Assembly (NCBI RefSeq): GCF_001898805.1
Contig: NZ_MKVJ01000017.1
Span: forward strand, 614,193 to 650,608
Reading direction: 5' to 3'
From: Leifsonia sp. 71-9
GTDB taxonomy: Bacteria; Actinomycetota; Actinomycetes; Actinomycetales; Microbacteriaceae
Length of the DNA: 36,416 nt
Shown: positions 14,024-22,998 of the stretch, in pieces
How the letters are laid out: each line of letters starts with the position of its first letter
Numbering within the stretch: position 1 is the stretch's first letter
Notes under the pieces: generated by a model
Told to the model about the DNA's origin: nothing
The model's input: the letters and a program-made list of their open reading frames with translations, nothing else
Databases searched by the model: none
Program-made: the position numbers and the translations under genes

Positions 14024-15556
14024 TCAGCTCTTCTCGTAGCCGAGGACGGCCATCATCCCGGATTCGGCGTGGTAGATGTTGTGGCAGTGCGTCATCCATT
14101 GGCCCGGGTTGTCGGCATCCAGTAGCACCGTGAGAGATCGGTGCGGCAACACGATCGCAGTGTCCTTTCGCGGGCCGCCGTCGAGCTGGAACGTGTGGCC
14201 GTGAACGTGGAACGGGTGCCACATCATGGTCTGGTTGGCGATGGTGAGCTGGACGCGTTCGCCTTCCCGGACCGTGTAGGCGCCGTCGAGCGGGTTGTTC
14301 ATGTCGAAGGCTTTGCCGTTGATGCCCCAGTCGTACTTCATCATTCCGCCGGTGAGGGCGATGTCGATGCGGCGGTCGATTCTGCGCCGCTGCAGGGTGT
14401 CTGCAGGGGTGGCGCTCAGTACCGCCGCTGTGACCGGTGACGTGTCAGAGGCCGTGTAACCGTTCGCGGTGGGTGTGGGGCTCCCAGAGTTGGAGCGGAG
14501 GACGCCGAAGCCGCGGTCGGCTTTGCCGACGGCCTCGGCCACGATCGGGAAGGCACCGTCGGCGACGGTGACGATCGCGTCGTAGCGTTCGCCCATCCCG
14601 AGCAGGATGCTGTCGCCCTCGACCGGGTTCACCGGGTAACCGTCGGTGTGTGTGACGGTGAGCCGGTGGCCGCCGACCGAAAATCGGAAGGCGGTGTCGC
14701 CGCCGGCGTTGATGATTCGCAGCCGCACCCGTTGCCCGGGCTTGGCGGTGAAGGTGGCCGGGTCTCCGGCTGGGCGTCCGTTGATGAGGTAGTAGGGGTA
14801 GTAGACGTCTCCGGCGTCGCCGCCGAGCAGGTTGGAGCCGGTTCCGGTGAGCAGGTTGCCGGCGCGGGTCGGGGTGCCGTCCTGGCCGCCGCCCATCATG
14901 CCGCCCATTCCTCCCATCCCGCCCATGCCTTTCATGCCTTTCTTGAGGTCGGCGAGTACCTGGTCGGGTGTCGCGGTGACGCCGTCGAGCCAGTCGTCCA
15001 GCACGAGTACCCAGTCGTGGTCGTAGCTGAGGGGTTCGCGGGGGTCTTCGATGACCAGCGGGCCCTGGAGGCCGCGGTCGAGTTGCGGGCCGACGTGCGG
15101 GTGGTACCAATAGGTTCCCGGGGCGTCGGCGGTGAACGCGTAGTCGAACGAAGCTCCGGGGCCGATCGGCTGCTGGGTGATCGGGGGAACGCCGTCCATG
15201 TCGTTGCGGAGGGCGATGCCGTGCCAGTGGACGGTGGTGTCGTCCGGGAGCTGGTTGGTGACGTGCGCGCGGATGATGTCACCGACATGTGCCCGGATGG
15301 TGGGGCCGGGGACTTGACCGTTGTAGGCCCAGGTGGAGGCGGTGCGCCCGGCCAGGTCGATGTCGGTCCTGGCGGCGGTGAGCTGGACGCGGGTTGTTCT
15401 CCCGGTGCGCCGCCGGGCCGTTTCGGCAGCGGTGACGGGGCTGCTGGTCGCGGTGAGGAGGTTCGGTCCGCCGGTGCAGGCGGCTAGGGCGAAGGCGGTG
15501 GCGACCCCGGCGCCGCCGAGGAGAAGGCTGCGCCGGGTGAGGTTCGAAGAGTTCAT
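14024..15556 (-). CDS. Multicopper oxidase (CueO/laccase-like), Tat lipoprotein
   Basis: The product has 510 residues from ATG 15556. The N-terminus LTRRSLLLGG...LAAC (RR 8-9, lipobox Cys27) is a twin-arginine lipoprotein signal, so the enzyme works outside the membrane. Copper ligands are visible in order: TVHWHGIAL, YWYHPHVG, MWHPFHVHGHTF, and MTHCHNIYHAESGMM near 488-502 (type 1 Cys and Met included). A Met-rich insert of GMGGM units near residues 205-222 resembles the Cu(I)-binding loop of CueO. The enzyme should oxidise Cu(I) to the less toxic Cu(II). In-frame GTG 15619 would add 21 residues before the Tat signal and is less likely. It lies 106 bases downstream of the DUF305 gene. Confidence 0.93.
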   Translation of the reverse strand: MNSSNLTRRSLLLGGAGVATAFALAACTGGPNLLTATSSPVTAAETARRRTGRTTRVQLTAARTDIDLAGRTASTWAYNGQVPGPTIRAHVGDIIRAHVTNQLPDDTTVHWHGIALRNDMDGVPPITQQPIGPGASFDYAFTADAPGTYWYHPHVGPQLDRGLQGPLVIEDPREPLSYDHDWVLVLDDWLDGVTATPDQVLADLKKGMKGMGGMGGMGGMMGGGQDGTPTRAGNLLTGTGSNLLGGDAGDVYYPYYLINGRPAGDPATFTAKPGQRVRLRIINAGGDTAFRFSVGGHRLTVTHTDGYPVNPVEGDSILLGMGERYDAIVTVADGAFPIVAEAVGKADRGFGVLRSNSGSPTPTANGYTASDTSPVTAAVLSATPADTLQRRRIDRRIDIALTGGMMKYDWGINGKAFDMNNPLDGAYTVREGERVQLTIANQTMMWHPFHVHGHTFQLDGGPRKDTAIVLPHRSLTVLLDADNPGQWMTHCHNIYHAESGMMAVLGYEKS

Positions 15557-15661
15557 CAGATGTCCAGAGAGGAAGCGGCTAGAGGGCCGTAAGGAGTGGG
15601 GAGGGGCGGGCGCCGACACGAGGGGGGAGGGGTGACGGCGCCCGCGTCTGGTGCGACCGGG

Positions 15662-16267
15662 TCAGAGGCTGGCGAGGAGCTGCTTCATGGTGGCGATCTC
15701 GGCGCTCTGTGCGGCGGCGATCTTCTTCGCCAGCGCGACGGCGTCGGTGGCCGTGCCCTGTTCGGTCTCGCTCGTGGCCATGGTGATGGCGCCCTGGTGG
15801 TGCTGGATCATCTGGGTGAGGAACAGCTTCGACGCGTCTGCGCCGGACGCGTTCCTCAGCGCGTCCATGTCCTGTTGCGACATCGTGCCGTCGCCGCCCA
15901 TGTCCATGCCGCCCATGTCGGATTTCTGGCCCCAGGTGTCGAGCCAGCCATTCATGGTGTCGATCTCCGGCTGCTGCGCGGCCTTGATCTTCTGCGCGAG
16001 TTGGGTCACCCGGGCGTCGATGCCCTGCTTGGCAAGGAGCGTGTCGGACATTTCGATGGCCTGCTGGTGGTGGGGCACCATGCTCATGGCGAAGGTGACG
16101 TCGGCCTGGTTGTGGTCGGAGGTGGTGGCGGGGCTCGAGCTCCCGTGGGTCATCCCGGACATGCTGCCCATGCCTGGGTCCTTTCCGGAGGCGCCCGCGG
16201 TGCAGCCAGCCAAGGCGGCGGCGGTCAGGAGTGCGCCGGAGGCGATCGCGATCAGTCGGATGTTCAT
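15662..16267 (-). CDS. DUF305 lipoprotein (ferritin-like, copper module)
   Basis: The 201-residue product starts at ATG 16267. The signal peptide ends in the lipobox LAGC (C22), predicting a lipoprotein on the outer face of the membrane. Two DUF305 repeats follow, each with a His pair and Met-rich surroundings: MSMVPHHQQAIEM and TQMIQHHQGAITMA, joined by a DMGGMDMGG stretch. The His and Met content fits copper binding, and the family is commonly found with multicopper oxidases. An in-frame ATG at 16324 adds a non-signal leader and is rejected. The gene lies between the DUF6153-like and oxidase genes on the same strand. Confidence 0.88.
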   Translation of the reverse strand: MNIRLIAIASGALLTAAALAGCTAGASGKDPGMGSMSGMTHGSSSPATTSDHNQADVTFAMSMVPHHQQAIEMSDTLLAKQGIDARVTQLAQKIKAAQQPEIDTMNGWLDTWGQKSDMGGMDMGGDGTMSQQDMDALRNASGADASKLFLTQMIQHHQGAITMATSETEQGTATDAVALAKKIAAAQSAEIATMKQLLASL

Positions 16268-16351
16268 TGTGGGGGTCTCTTTCGTCGTACGAATCTGCGG
16301 ATGGTAGGCACGCTGAAGCAACACCGCGCGATGCGCGGTGTGCGGTGTGCG

Positions 16352-16813
16352 TCATCTGCGATCGATAGACAGTGCGAGAAGAGACGGTGGTGATGATCCG
16401 ACCCTGCGCGTGATCATCCGGGCCAGGGTCGTGGGTGCAGCCCGGGAGCCCAGGCCGAGGAGCGCCCGGCTGAGTACCGGGGCGATCAGGAGGATCGTCG
16501 CGGCGAGCAGCGCGAGCGTGCAGATCATGGCAGTCATGTCGTGCATCGGATCACAGCCGTCGATAGCGCATCCCCCGCCCGCCCTGGTGTCGGACATCGC
16601 CTGGCTGGAAACGGCAGGGTGCGATTGGTCTGGGTGGGACACTGTCGACGCGGATACCGCTGGCTGGACCGCGACGAACCCGTGTGGTTCGCCCATAGGC
16701 GTGCTGACAACGTGCATGGCGAGGATCCCGGTCACGATGCCCGCGACCGCGAAGAGGAGGACGAGCACGCAGCGCCAGGTGCGGGTGCGCATCGAGATGC
16801 AGTCGGCGAGCAT
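16352..16813 (-). CDS. DUF6153-like small membrane protein
   Basis: This 153-residue protein has an N-terminal membrane segment (CVLVLLFAVAGIVTGILAMHVV), an external His/Ser-rich loop, then CAIDGCDPMHDMTAMICTLALL leading into a second membrane helix and a basic tail. Cys, His and Met in the loop are potential copper ligands. The pattern resembles DUF6153 proteins of actinobacterial copper clusters. ATG 16813 is chosen because GGAAGGAGGAGAA stands directly before it. It is the first gene of the operon continuing through DUF305, the oxidase and DUF4396. A CsoR-like palindrome lies 41 bases upstream of the start. Confidence 0.6.
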   Translation of the reverse strand: MLADCISMRTRTWRCVLVLLFAVAGIVTGILAMHVVSTPMGEPHGFVAVQPAVSASTVSHPDQSHPAVSSQAMSDTRAGGGCAIDGCDPMHDMTAMICTLALLAATILLIAPVLSRALLGLGSRAAPTTLARMITRRVGSSPPSLLALSIDRR

Positions 16814-16853
16814 TTCTCCTCCTTCCGGGAGACAAACTACCGGCGCAGTCTGG

Positions 16854-16870
16854 ATACCCGCCGGGGGTTT
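16854..16870. promoter_or_regulatory. CsoR-type operator-like site (divergent DUF6153-like / SHOCT)
   Basis: ATACCCGCCGGGGGTTT resembles the perfect CsoR boxes at 22669-22719 (ATACCCTC...GAGGGTAT) in its outer parts, though the right arm is imperfect (GGGTTT against GGGTAT). It lies in the only intergenic gap upstream of the oxidase operon. Confidence 0.5.
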
Positions 16871-16923
16871 AACGCTGACGGGACCTAATGCCCCATCCGT
16901 CTCCACATTCGCGTCCAAGCTGA

Positions 16924-17202
16924 ATGGAGAAATCGTTTGAGGAGGCGGACGTGTACGGGTGGATGATGGGCGGCATGGGGGCGTGGTGGATCATTTGGCT
17001 GATTGTGCCGTTGCTGATCATCGCGGTTGTGATCGTGCTGGTGGTCACTCTTAGCCGGCGTGGTCCGTCCGCCGGTAGTGGTGCGGTTCAGCCAGGGCGT
17101 CCGTCGCCTCGGGACATTCTCGATGAACGGTACGCCCGAGGCGAGATCGACCACGACGAGTACGCCAGGCGTCGGGACGAGTTGGGTCGTTCTGGAAGCT
17201 GA
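16924..17202 (+). CDS. SHOCT-domain small membrane protein
   Basis: The 92-residue product has a Met/Gly/Trp start (YGWMMGGMGAWW), one membrane helix (IIWLIVPLLIIAVVIVLVVTL) and a C-terminal SHOCT helix pair (PSPRDILDERYARGEIDHDEYARRRDEL). SHOCT proteins are short oligomerising membrane-tethered modules, often next to copper genes. The gene runs divergently from the DUF6153-like gene and converges on csoR. A GTG at 16951 beginning VYGWMMGG is an alternative start; GAATGG before 16924 is a weak ribosome site. Confidence 0.75.
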   Translation: MEKSFEEADVYGWMMGGMGAWWIIWLIVPLLIIAVVIVLVVTLSRRGPSAGSGAVQPGRPSPRDILDERYARGEIDHDEYARRRDELGRSGS

Positions 17203-17216
17203 GCCCACGGGACCCG

Positions 17217-17534
17217 TCACGAACGCACGAGTCGGGCGATGGCGTCGCTGGCTTCCTGGATCTTGGCCTGGCCTTCGTCCCCGCCCAGTAGCACGGCGTC
17301 GGTGACGCAGTGTTTCAGGTGGTCGTCGACGAGGCCGAGGGCGACGCTCTTGAGTGCGGATGTCAGGGCGGAGATCTGGGTGAGGATGTCGATGCAGTAC
17401 TGCTCTTCATCGACCATCCGCGCGATTCCGCGGGCTTGCCCTTCGATACGGCTGAGTCGGCGCATGTATCCGGCTTTGTCGGTGATGTAGCCGTGCTGGT
17501 GTTCGTGCTCGGCGGTGGTCGTGGTGTCGTTCAT
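17217..17534 (-). CDS. csoR: CsoR copper-sensing repressor
   Basis: This 105-residue all-helical protein has the CsoR metal site in correct spacing: C47 (EEQYCIDIL), H72 and C76 (DDHLKHCVTD), a C-x24-H-x3-C pattern, with the conserved YMRRLSRIEGQARGI start. Cu(I) binding should release the protein from GC-rich palindromes such as 22669-22685 and 22703-22719. An N-terminal HEHQHG stretch adds possible ligands. ATG 17534 fits the family start; the frame is open much further upstream without homology. It lies 17 bases downstream of copB on the same strand and is probably the last gene of the copZ-copA-YHS-copB-csoR operon. Confidence 0.93.
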   Translation of the reverse strand: MNDTTTTAEHEHQHGYITDKAGYMRRLSRIEGQARGIARMVDEEQYCIDILTQISALTSALKSVALGLVDDHLKHCVTDAVLLGGDEGQAKIQEASDAIARLVRS

Positions 17535-17551
17535 GAGGGCTCCAAGGGAGG

Positions 17552-19765
17552 TCAGCTTCGGGATGCGGGTGCCGGTGTCGCCGGCTGGGTTCGGGATCGT
17601 TCGAGGGCAACGCGGGCGCTGGTCTCCGGTCGCAGGTCGAGCCGGCGCAGCAGCTGAGCGTTCAGGGCGACGACGATCGTGGACAGCGACATGAGGATCG
17701 CGCCGACCGACATCGGCAGGACGAATCCGATTGGTGCGAGCACGCCGGCGGCAAGCGGCACGGAGATGAGGTTGTACCCGGCTGCCCACCACAGGTTCTG
17801 CTTCATCTTGCGGTAGCTAGCGCGGGAGAGTTCGATGACCGACAGCACGGAACGCGGGTCGTCGCTGGCGAGGATCACTCCTGCGGAGGCGATCGCGACG
17901 TCGGTGCCGGCGCCGATGGCGATTCCGACGTCGGCCTGGGCAAGAGCGGGGGCGTCGTTGACGCCGTCGCCGACCATCGCCACCTTGCGTCCCTCGGCCT
18001 GGAGCTCCTTGACCTTCGCGGACTTGTCCTCTGGCCGCACTCCGGCGAAGTACCGGTCGATGCCGAGTTCGTTGGCGACCGACCGGGCGACAGCGTCGGC
18101 GTCGCCGGTGATCATCACGACCTGCACGTTCTGAGCGTGCAGGGCGTCGACCGCTTGCCGGGACTCCTCGCGGATCTCGTCGGCAAGTTTGAGCGCACCG
18201 GCCACCTGTCCGTCGACCAGGACGTGCAGGATGATGGCGCCGTCCTCCCGCCAGGCGTCGGCGACGCGGAGTTCGTCCACTCCGGCTTCGTGCAGCAGGT
18301 TCGGGCCGCCGACCTGGACGTGGTGGCCGTCGACCGTGGCCGATACTCCGACCGCGGGGGAGGATTCGAAACCTGCGGCTGAGCCGACGGTCACATGGTG
18401 AGCGGCTGCGGCGTTGACGATGGCCCGTGCCAGCGGGTGCTCGGAGTCCGCCTCGGCGGCGGCGGCCAGGGCCAGCAGTCGATCGGAGCTGGTGCCGTCG
18501 GTGGTCTCGATGGCGGTGACGGTGGGTTCGCCCTTGGTCAGGGTGCCCGTCTTATCGAACAGCACCGTGTCGATGGTGCGCATGCTCTCCAGGGCGAGCC
18601 GATCCTTGATGAGCACTCCGCCGCGAGCGGCGCGTTCGGTCGAGATGGCGACGACCAGCGGGATGGCCAGACCGAGGGCGTGCGGGCAGGCGATGACCAG
18701 AACCGTGATGGTGCGCACGACGGCCTCATCCGGCAGGCCGAGCAGGGTCCAGACGACCGCGGTGATGATCGCCGCGCCGAGGGCGAACCAGAACAGCCAC
18801 CCGGCGGCGGTGTCGGCGATCCGCTGGGCGCGGGACGAGGAGTTCTGGGCGTCGCTGACCAGGCGTTGGATACCGGCGAGCGCGGTGTCGTCGCCGACCG
18901 CGGTGATTTCAACGCGCAGACCGGAGTCGGTTGCGACGGTGCCCGCGACGACGGCGTCTCCGACGTCGCGGCGGACGGTGCGGGATTCGCCGGTGATCAT
19001 CGACTCGTCCATGTTCGCCGAGCCGGAAACGACGCGTCCGTCGGCAGGGATGCGGCCACCGGGGCGGACAACGACGACGTCGCCGACTCCGAGGTCGGCG
19101 GGGGCGACCTGCACCGTGCTGTCACCCTCGACGCGTTCGGCCTCGTCGGGCAGCAGCGCTGCCAGTGAGTCGAGGGCGGAGGTGGTCTGTGCGAGTGACC
19201 GCATCTCGATCCAGTGGCCTAGCAGCATGATCACGATGAGGAGGGCGAGCTCCCACCAGAAGTCGAGTTCGTGGTCCAGGATCCCCAGGCTCGCACCCCA
19301 GGACGCCAGGAACGCGACCGTGATCGCCAGCGCGATCAGCAGCATCATGCCGGGTTTGAGCGCCCGCAGTTCGCCGACGGCGCCGGTGAGGAATGGGCGA
19401 CCGCCCCAGACGTACATGACCGTGCCGAGGACCGGCGAGATCCACGAAACCCAGGCGGCGTCCGGCAGCGGGTACCCCAGAATCATCGCGAACATCGAGG
19501 AGAAGCCGACGACCGGGACGGCGATGATGAGCATGATCCAGAACAGGCGACGGAACTGGGCGACATGGTCACCGTGTCCGGCGTGTCCGGCGTGCCCGAC
19601 CATCCCGCCGTGACCCGCGTGCCCAGCCATGTCATGTCCGCTGTGCCCGGTCATGTCGTGTCCGGCGTGCTCGCCCATCTCGTGGGTCTCGTGGTTTTCG
19701 GCGGTCTCGGTACCGGTGGTATGGGCGCGGTGGTCGTGCCCGTCGTGCTCGGTGTGGTCGTTCAT
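17552..19765 (-). CDS. copB: CopB-type heavy-metal P1B ATPase
   Basis: The product has 737 residues. The cytosolic N-terminus is His-rich (repeated GHDM, GHAGH units within the first ~70 residues) instead of a CxxC domain. The core has MDESMITGES (actuator TGES), the membrane motif VIACPHALGL with CPH, the phosphorylation site LFDKTGTLTKG, a SEHPLARAI nucleotide motif and [15 protein letters not shown] with a His-rich N-terminus is the P1B-3 CopB signature, exporting copper (Cu(II) or Cu(I), debated) from the cytosol. ATG 19765 is preceded by GTGAAGGG; the frame upstream overlaps the YHS gene and is not homologous. Confidence 0.93.
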   Translation of the reverse strand: MNDHTEHDGHDHRAHTTGTETAENHETHEMGEHAGHDMTGHSGHDMAGHAGHGGMVGHAGHAGHGDHVAQFRRLFWIMLIIAVPVVGFSSMFAMILGYPLPDAAWVSWISPVLGTVMYVWGGRPFLTGAVGELRALKPGMMLLIALAITVAFLASWGASLGILDHELDFWWELALLIVIMLLGHWIEMRSLAQTTSALDSLAALLPDEAERVEGDSTVQVAPADLGVGDVVVVRPGGRIPADGRVVSGSANMDESMITGESRTVRRDVGDAVVAGTVATDSGLRVEITAVGDDTALAGIQRLVSDAQNSSSRAQRIADTAAGWLFWFALGAAIITAVVWTLLGLPDEAVVRTITVLVIACPHALGLAIPLVVAISTERAARGGVLIKDRLALESMRTIDTVLFDKTGTLTKGEPTVTAIETTDGTSSDRLLALAAAAEADSEHPLARAIVNAAAAHHVTVGSAAGFESSPAVGVSATVDGHHVQVGGPNLLHEAGVDELRVADAWREDGAIILHVLVDGQVAGALKLADEIREESRQAVDALHAQNVQVVMITGDADAVARSVANELGIDRYFAGVRPEDKSAKVKELQAEGRKVAMVGDGVNDAPALAQADVGIAIGAGTDVAIASAGVILASDDPRSVLSVIELSRASYRKMKQNLWWAAGYNLISVPLAAGVLAPIGFVLPMSVGAILMSLSTIVVALNAQLLRRLDLRPETSARVALERSRTQPATPAPASRS

Positions 19766-19821
19766 GCTTAGCCCTTCACCTGGGTGATGTGCTGGTGTCC
19801 GCCTGTACCGGGCGGTGGCGG

Positions 19822-20082
19822 TTATGCGGTGGTGTATGCCGCGGGGTCGGCGTCGAAACGGGGTGCGCAGCCGGCACAGCAGAACCAGTACCGCTCGCCG
19901 TTGTAGTCGCGGTAGAGGCCTTGGGCCTCCGCCTTCGCCTTGCTGACGGTGCTGCCCTTCATCACGACGCACTCGGTAAGGTCGTCCGCTCCGGCCCCGC
20001 CGAGGAGGTTGGTGCTTCCCGCCGCAATTATGGCGGCATGGTGGTGCTCGATATTCGTGTTGCAGCAGTTGTCGTCGCTCAT
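19822..20082 (-). CDS. YHS-type Cys-rich metal-binding protein
   Basis: This 86-residue protein has an N-terminal CC pair followed by HHH (C6, C7, H13-15). A YHS-like domain follows with C38 and M41 (ECVVMKG), YRDYNGERYWFCCAGC (C68, C69, C72) and FDADPAAY. YHS domains occur at the ends of copper ATPases and as free proteins, and the Cys and His clusters suggest metal binding or delivery. ATG 20082 follows AAAAGGACG. It lies 22 bases downstream of the copA stop and 56 bases upstream of the copB start, all on the same strand, so it is co-transcribed with the two pumps. Confidence 0.85.
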   Translation of the reverse strand: MSDDNCCNTNIEHHHAAIIAAGSTNLLGGAGADDLTECVVMKGSTVSKAKAEAQGLYRDYNGERYWFCCAGCAPRFDADPAAYTTA

Positions 20083-20104
20083 GGTGCGTCCTTTTCGTGA
20101 GTGG

Positions 20105-22402
20105 TCATGCGGTTTCGGGGACGGACGCAGGAACACCGGCGGCCGTTCGGGTCGCGGTGTTCTTGGAGCGGAAGCCGCGTAGGCGGAGGCTGTTGCTCAC
20201 CACGAACACACTGGAGAACGCCATCGCCGCTCCGGCGATCATCGGATTGAGCAGTCCGAACGCCGCCAGCGGAATCGCTGCGACGTTGTAGGCGAACGCC
20301 CAGAACAGATTGGTCTTGATGGTGCCCAGCGTCCGCCGGGCCAGCCGGACGGCGTCCGCGGCGGCCCGGAGGTCACCCCGGACCAAGGTGATGTCGGCGG
20401 CTTCGATGGCGACATCCGTACCGGTTCCCATCGCCAGTCCCAGGTCGGCGGTGGCCAGGGCTGCGGCGTCGTTGACGCCGTCGCCGACCATCGCCACGGT
20501 CTTGCCCTCGGCCTGCAGCCGGCGCACTGTGTCGGCCTTGTCCTGGGGGAGCACCTCGGCGATGACGGTCTCGATGCCCACTGTGCGGGCGACCTCGCGA
20601 GCGACGGTCGCGTTGTCTCCGGTGAGGAGGATGGGGGTGAGCCCGAGCTCTTTGAACGCGTCCACCGCTTCTCGGCTGGTCGGCTTGATCGCGTCCGCCA
20701 CGACGAGTAGTCCTCGCGCTTTCCCGTCCCAGGCCACGCAGACGACGGTCTGCCCGGCAGCTTCGGCGGCGTTCTTGGCCGTTGCGAGGCTGTCGTCGAG
20801 CATCATGGACCAATCGTCTAGTAGCGACTGTCGGCCTACGAGCGTCAGGTGGCCGTCGACGATGCCCTGTACGCCGCGGCCTTCGATGTTCACGAAGGAT
20901 TCCGGGTTGGGGAGGGTTCCGCTGCGGTCAGTGGCCGCGGCCGCGATGGCTTGGGCGATCGGATGCTCGGACGCGGCCTCAACGGCGCCGGCCATCCGCA
21001 GTAGCACGGACTCGTCGACGTCGGGCGCGGTGACGACCTGGAGCAATGTCATCTTCCCGGCGGTGACGGTTCCTGTCTTGTCCAGGACGATGGTGTCGAC
21101 GGTGCGGGTGGACTCCAGCACTTCGGGTCCCTTGATCAGGATGCCGAGCTGCGCTCCGCGTCCCGTTCCGACCAGGAGCGCCGTCGGGGTGGCCAGTCCG
21201 AGCGCGCACGGGCAGGCGATGATCAGAACCGCCACGGCGGCCGTGAACGCTGCAGCGGTCGGATGGCCGGTGACCAACCAGGCGACCAGGGTGAGTGCGG
21301 CGATACCCAGAACGATCGGAACGAAGATGCCGGAGATGCGATCGGCGAGACGTTGCACTTCTGCTTTGCCGGGCTGGGCTTCCTCGACGAGCTTGGCCAT
21401 CTGCGCAAGCTGAGTATCGCTTCCGATCCGGGTGGCTCGCACCAGGAGGCGGCCACCGGAGTTCACCGTTGCGCCGGCAACGGCGTCACCCAGTGTGACC
21501 TCCACGGGCACGGATTCGCCGGTGAGCAGCGACATGTCGATCGCGCTCGACCCGTCGACCACGACCCCATCGGTGGCGATCTTCTCGCCGGGTCGGACCA
21601 CGAACTCGTCACCGGTCCGCAGCTTGTCGATCGGGAGGCGCACCTCCAGGCCGTCGCGGATGACCGCCACGTCCTTGGCGCCGAGCTCGAGGAGCGCCCG
21701 CAGTGCAGCGCCGGCCTGCCGCTTCGATCGCTTCTCGAAATAGCGGCCCGCGAGCACGAAGGTGGTGACTCCGGAGGCGACCTCGAGGTAGATGTTGCCG
21801 GCGCCGTCCGAGGCGGCCACTGTGAAGCTGAACCCGTGAGTCATCCCGGGCATCCCCGCCGTTCCGAAGAACAGGGCGTAGAGCGACCAGACGAACGCGG
21901 CCAGGGTTCCGATGGATACCAGGGTGTCCATGGTGGCCGCTCCATGGCGGGCGTTGATGAACGCCGCCTTGTGGAACGGCCACGCTCCCCACACCACGAC
22001 CGGCGCCGCCAGCGTGAGCGAGAGCCACTGCCAGTACGTGAACTGCAGGGCTGGGATCATCGCCAATGCGATGACCGGGATCGACAGCGCGACGCTGCCG
22101 ATCAGACGGTTCCGCAGTCCCGTCAGTTCCGGGTCGGCGTCCTTCGTGTCGCTTTCGGGTTCAACAGCCGGGAGTGCGGCTGTGTAGCCCGTCTTCTCCA
22201 CTTCGGCGATCACGGTGGACACGTCCATGCCGTCCGGCAGGGACACTCGTGCCTTTTCGGTCGCGTAGTTCACCGTTGCGGTGACGCCGTCCAGGCGGTT
22301 CAGCTTTTTCTCGATGCGCATGGCGCACGACGCGCAGGTCATTCCGCCGACCTCGAGCTCGAGGGTGGCGGTGCTTGCTGCGGGCGAGGGAGAGGCTGTC
22401 AT
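20105..22402 (-). CDS. copA: CopA-type Cu(I)-exporting P1B ATPase
   Basis: The 765-residue product has an N-terminal heavy-metal-associated domain with GGMTCASC (C23, C26), an actuator LLTGES, the transport motif [14 protein letters not shown] (CPC), phosphorylation site [21 protein letters not shown] and [15 protein letters not shown] with one HMA domain is the P1B-1 type, which exports Cu(I) across the inner membrane. A short Met-containing external loop (GMPGMTHGF) may receive the ion. ATG 22402 follows GAGGAG and matches the HMA start. It lies 35 bases downstream of copZ, its likely Cu(I) donor. Confidence 0.95.
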   Translation of the reverse strand: MTASPSPAASTATLELEVGGMTCASCAMRIEKKLNRLDGVTATVNYATEKARVSLPDGMDVSTVIAEVEKTGYTAALPAVEPESDTKDADPELTGLRNRLIGSVALSIPVIALAMIPALQFTYWQWLSLTLAAPVVVWGAWPFHKAAFINARHGAATMDTLVSIGTLAAFVWSLYALFFGTAGMPGMTHGFSFTVAASDGAGNIYLEVASGVTTFVLAGRYFEKRSKRQAGAALRALLELGAKDVAVIRDGLEVRLPIDKLRTGDEFVVRPGEKIATDGVVVDGSSAIDMSLLTGESVPVEVTLGDAVAGATVNSGGRLLVRATRIGSDTQLAQMAKLVEEAQPGKAEVQRLADRISGIFVPIVLGIAALTLVAWLVTGHPTAAAFTAAVAVLIIACPCALGLATPTALLVGTGRGAQLGILIKGPEVLESTRTVDTIVLDKTGTVTAGKMTLLQVVTAPDVDESVLLRMAGAVEAASEHPIAQAIAAAATDRSGTLPNPESFVNIEGRGVQGIVDGHLTLVGRQSLLDDWSMMLDDSLATAKNAAEAAGQTVVCVAWDGKARGLLVVADAIKPTSREAVDAFKELGLTPILLTGDNATVAREVARTVGIETVIAEVLPQDKADTVRRLQAEGKTVAMVGDGVNDAAALATADLGLAMGTGTDVAIEAADITLVRGDLRAAADAVRLARRTLGTIKTNLFWAFAYNVAAIPLAAFGLLNPMIAGAAMAFSSVFVVSNSLRLRGFRSKNTATRTAAGVPASVPETA

Positions 22403-22437
22403 GTGGTGCTCCTCAGGTTCGGACGGCGGTGCGGTTC

Positions 22438-22647
22438 CTACTTTCGGACGGCGGCGTAACCGGCCTCGTCGACCGCGGCGAGTACGGCGGTGTCGTCCAC
22501 GCCGGTTCCGGTGGTGACATGCAGAACGCCGTCGGTTGCGGACACCTTCACGTTGTCGACACCGGCGACCTGCGCCACCTCGGTGGACACTGCCCGCTCG
22601 CAGTGCTCGCAGGTCATTCCGGTCACCTGGTAGTCGATCGTTTCCAT
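22438..22647 (-). CDS. copZ: CopZ-like copper chaperone
   Basis: The 69-residue product is a single HMA domain: [15 protein letters not shown] with C13 and C16, then [18 protein letters not shown] and a final [10 protein letters not shown]. This is the ferredoxin-like copper chaperone fold that hands Cu(I) to CopA and to CsoR. ATG 22647 is preceded by GGAGG. It is the first gene of the pump operon, just downstream of two CsoR palindromes. Confidence 0.93.
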   Translation of the reverse strand: METIDYQVTGMTCEHCERAVSTEVAQVAGVDNVKVSATDGVLHVTTGTGVDDTAVLAAVDEAGYAAVRK

Positions 22648-22668
22648 CAGTCCTCCATGAATACTGGG

Positions 22669-22719
22669 ATACCCTCGGAGGGTATCGTCGTCTTCCAACA
22701 TGATACCCTCCGAGGGTAT
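22669..22719 (-). promoter_or_regulatory. Tandem CsoR operators of the copZ operon
   Basis: Two perfect 17-bp palindromes lie here: ATACCCTCGGAGGGTAT at 22669-22685 and ATACCCTCCGAGGGTAT at 22703-22719, differing only in the centre base and spaced 34 bp start to start (about three helical turns). They lie 22-72 bases upstream of copZ, where the promoter must be, and match the G-tract CsoR consensus. The spacing suggests cooperative binding of two repressor tetramers. Confidence 0.9.
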
Positions 22720-22833
22720 TCCTGCAACCGGGATGTCCGCCGTCGCGCAACATAGTGGTGTTCGCAGCGGCTCTGTCCGTCGTTCGCAGATCGCCGGACT
22801 TCGCCTACGTCGGCGCTGCGATAGTCACTCTCA

Positions 22834-22853
22834 TCGTCATCGACGTTTGGTGT
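22834..22853 (+). repeat. Imperfect direct repeat, copper-module right side
   Basis: TCGTCATCGACGTTTGGTGT is the partner of 13207-13226 (18 of 20 bases). It lies in the 280-base gap 22720-22998 between the copper and arsenic modules, in which I see no supported gene. Confidence 0.35.
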
Positions 22854-22998
22854 CGCGCCAGTGTCCCGCTCAGGGGCCGAACGTCATCGGGCGATTCGTT
22901 CGTGATGCGCCCGAAAACCGGCCTGCGTCTCCGCTCTGCTCACGGGAGGTCGACCGGGACGTCGTGGGCGCGAGCGGCCGCTTGGACGGGTCACTGGA

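Noticed and set aside
14890-14945. Tandem CCCATGCC-like repeats
   Set aside because: These encode the Met-rich GMGGM loop of the multicopper oxidase.
19560-19760. Short tandem DNA repeats encoding GHAGH/GHDM units
   Set aside because: Low-complexity coding for the His-rich N-terminus of CopB, not a separate repeat or CRISPR array.
22720-22998. A gene in the gap between copper and arsenic modules
   Set aside because: Open frames exist but lack a ribosome site, family motif or consistent composition.
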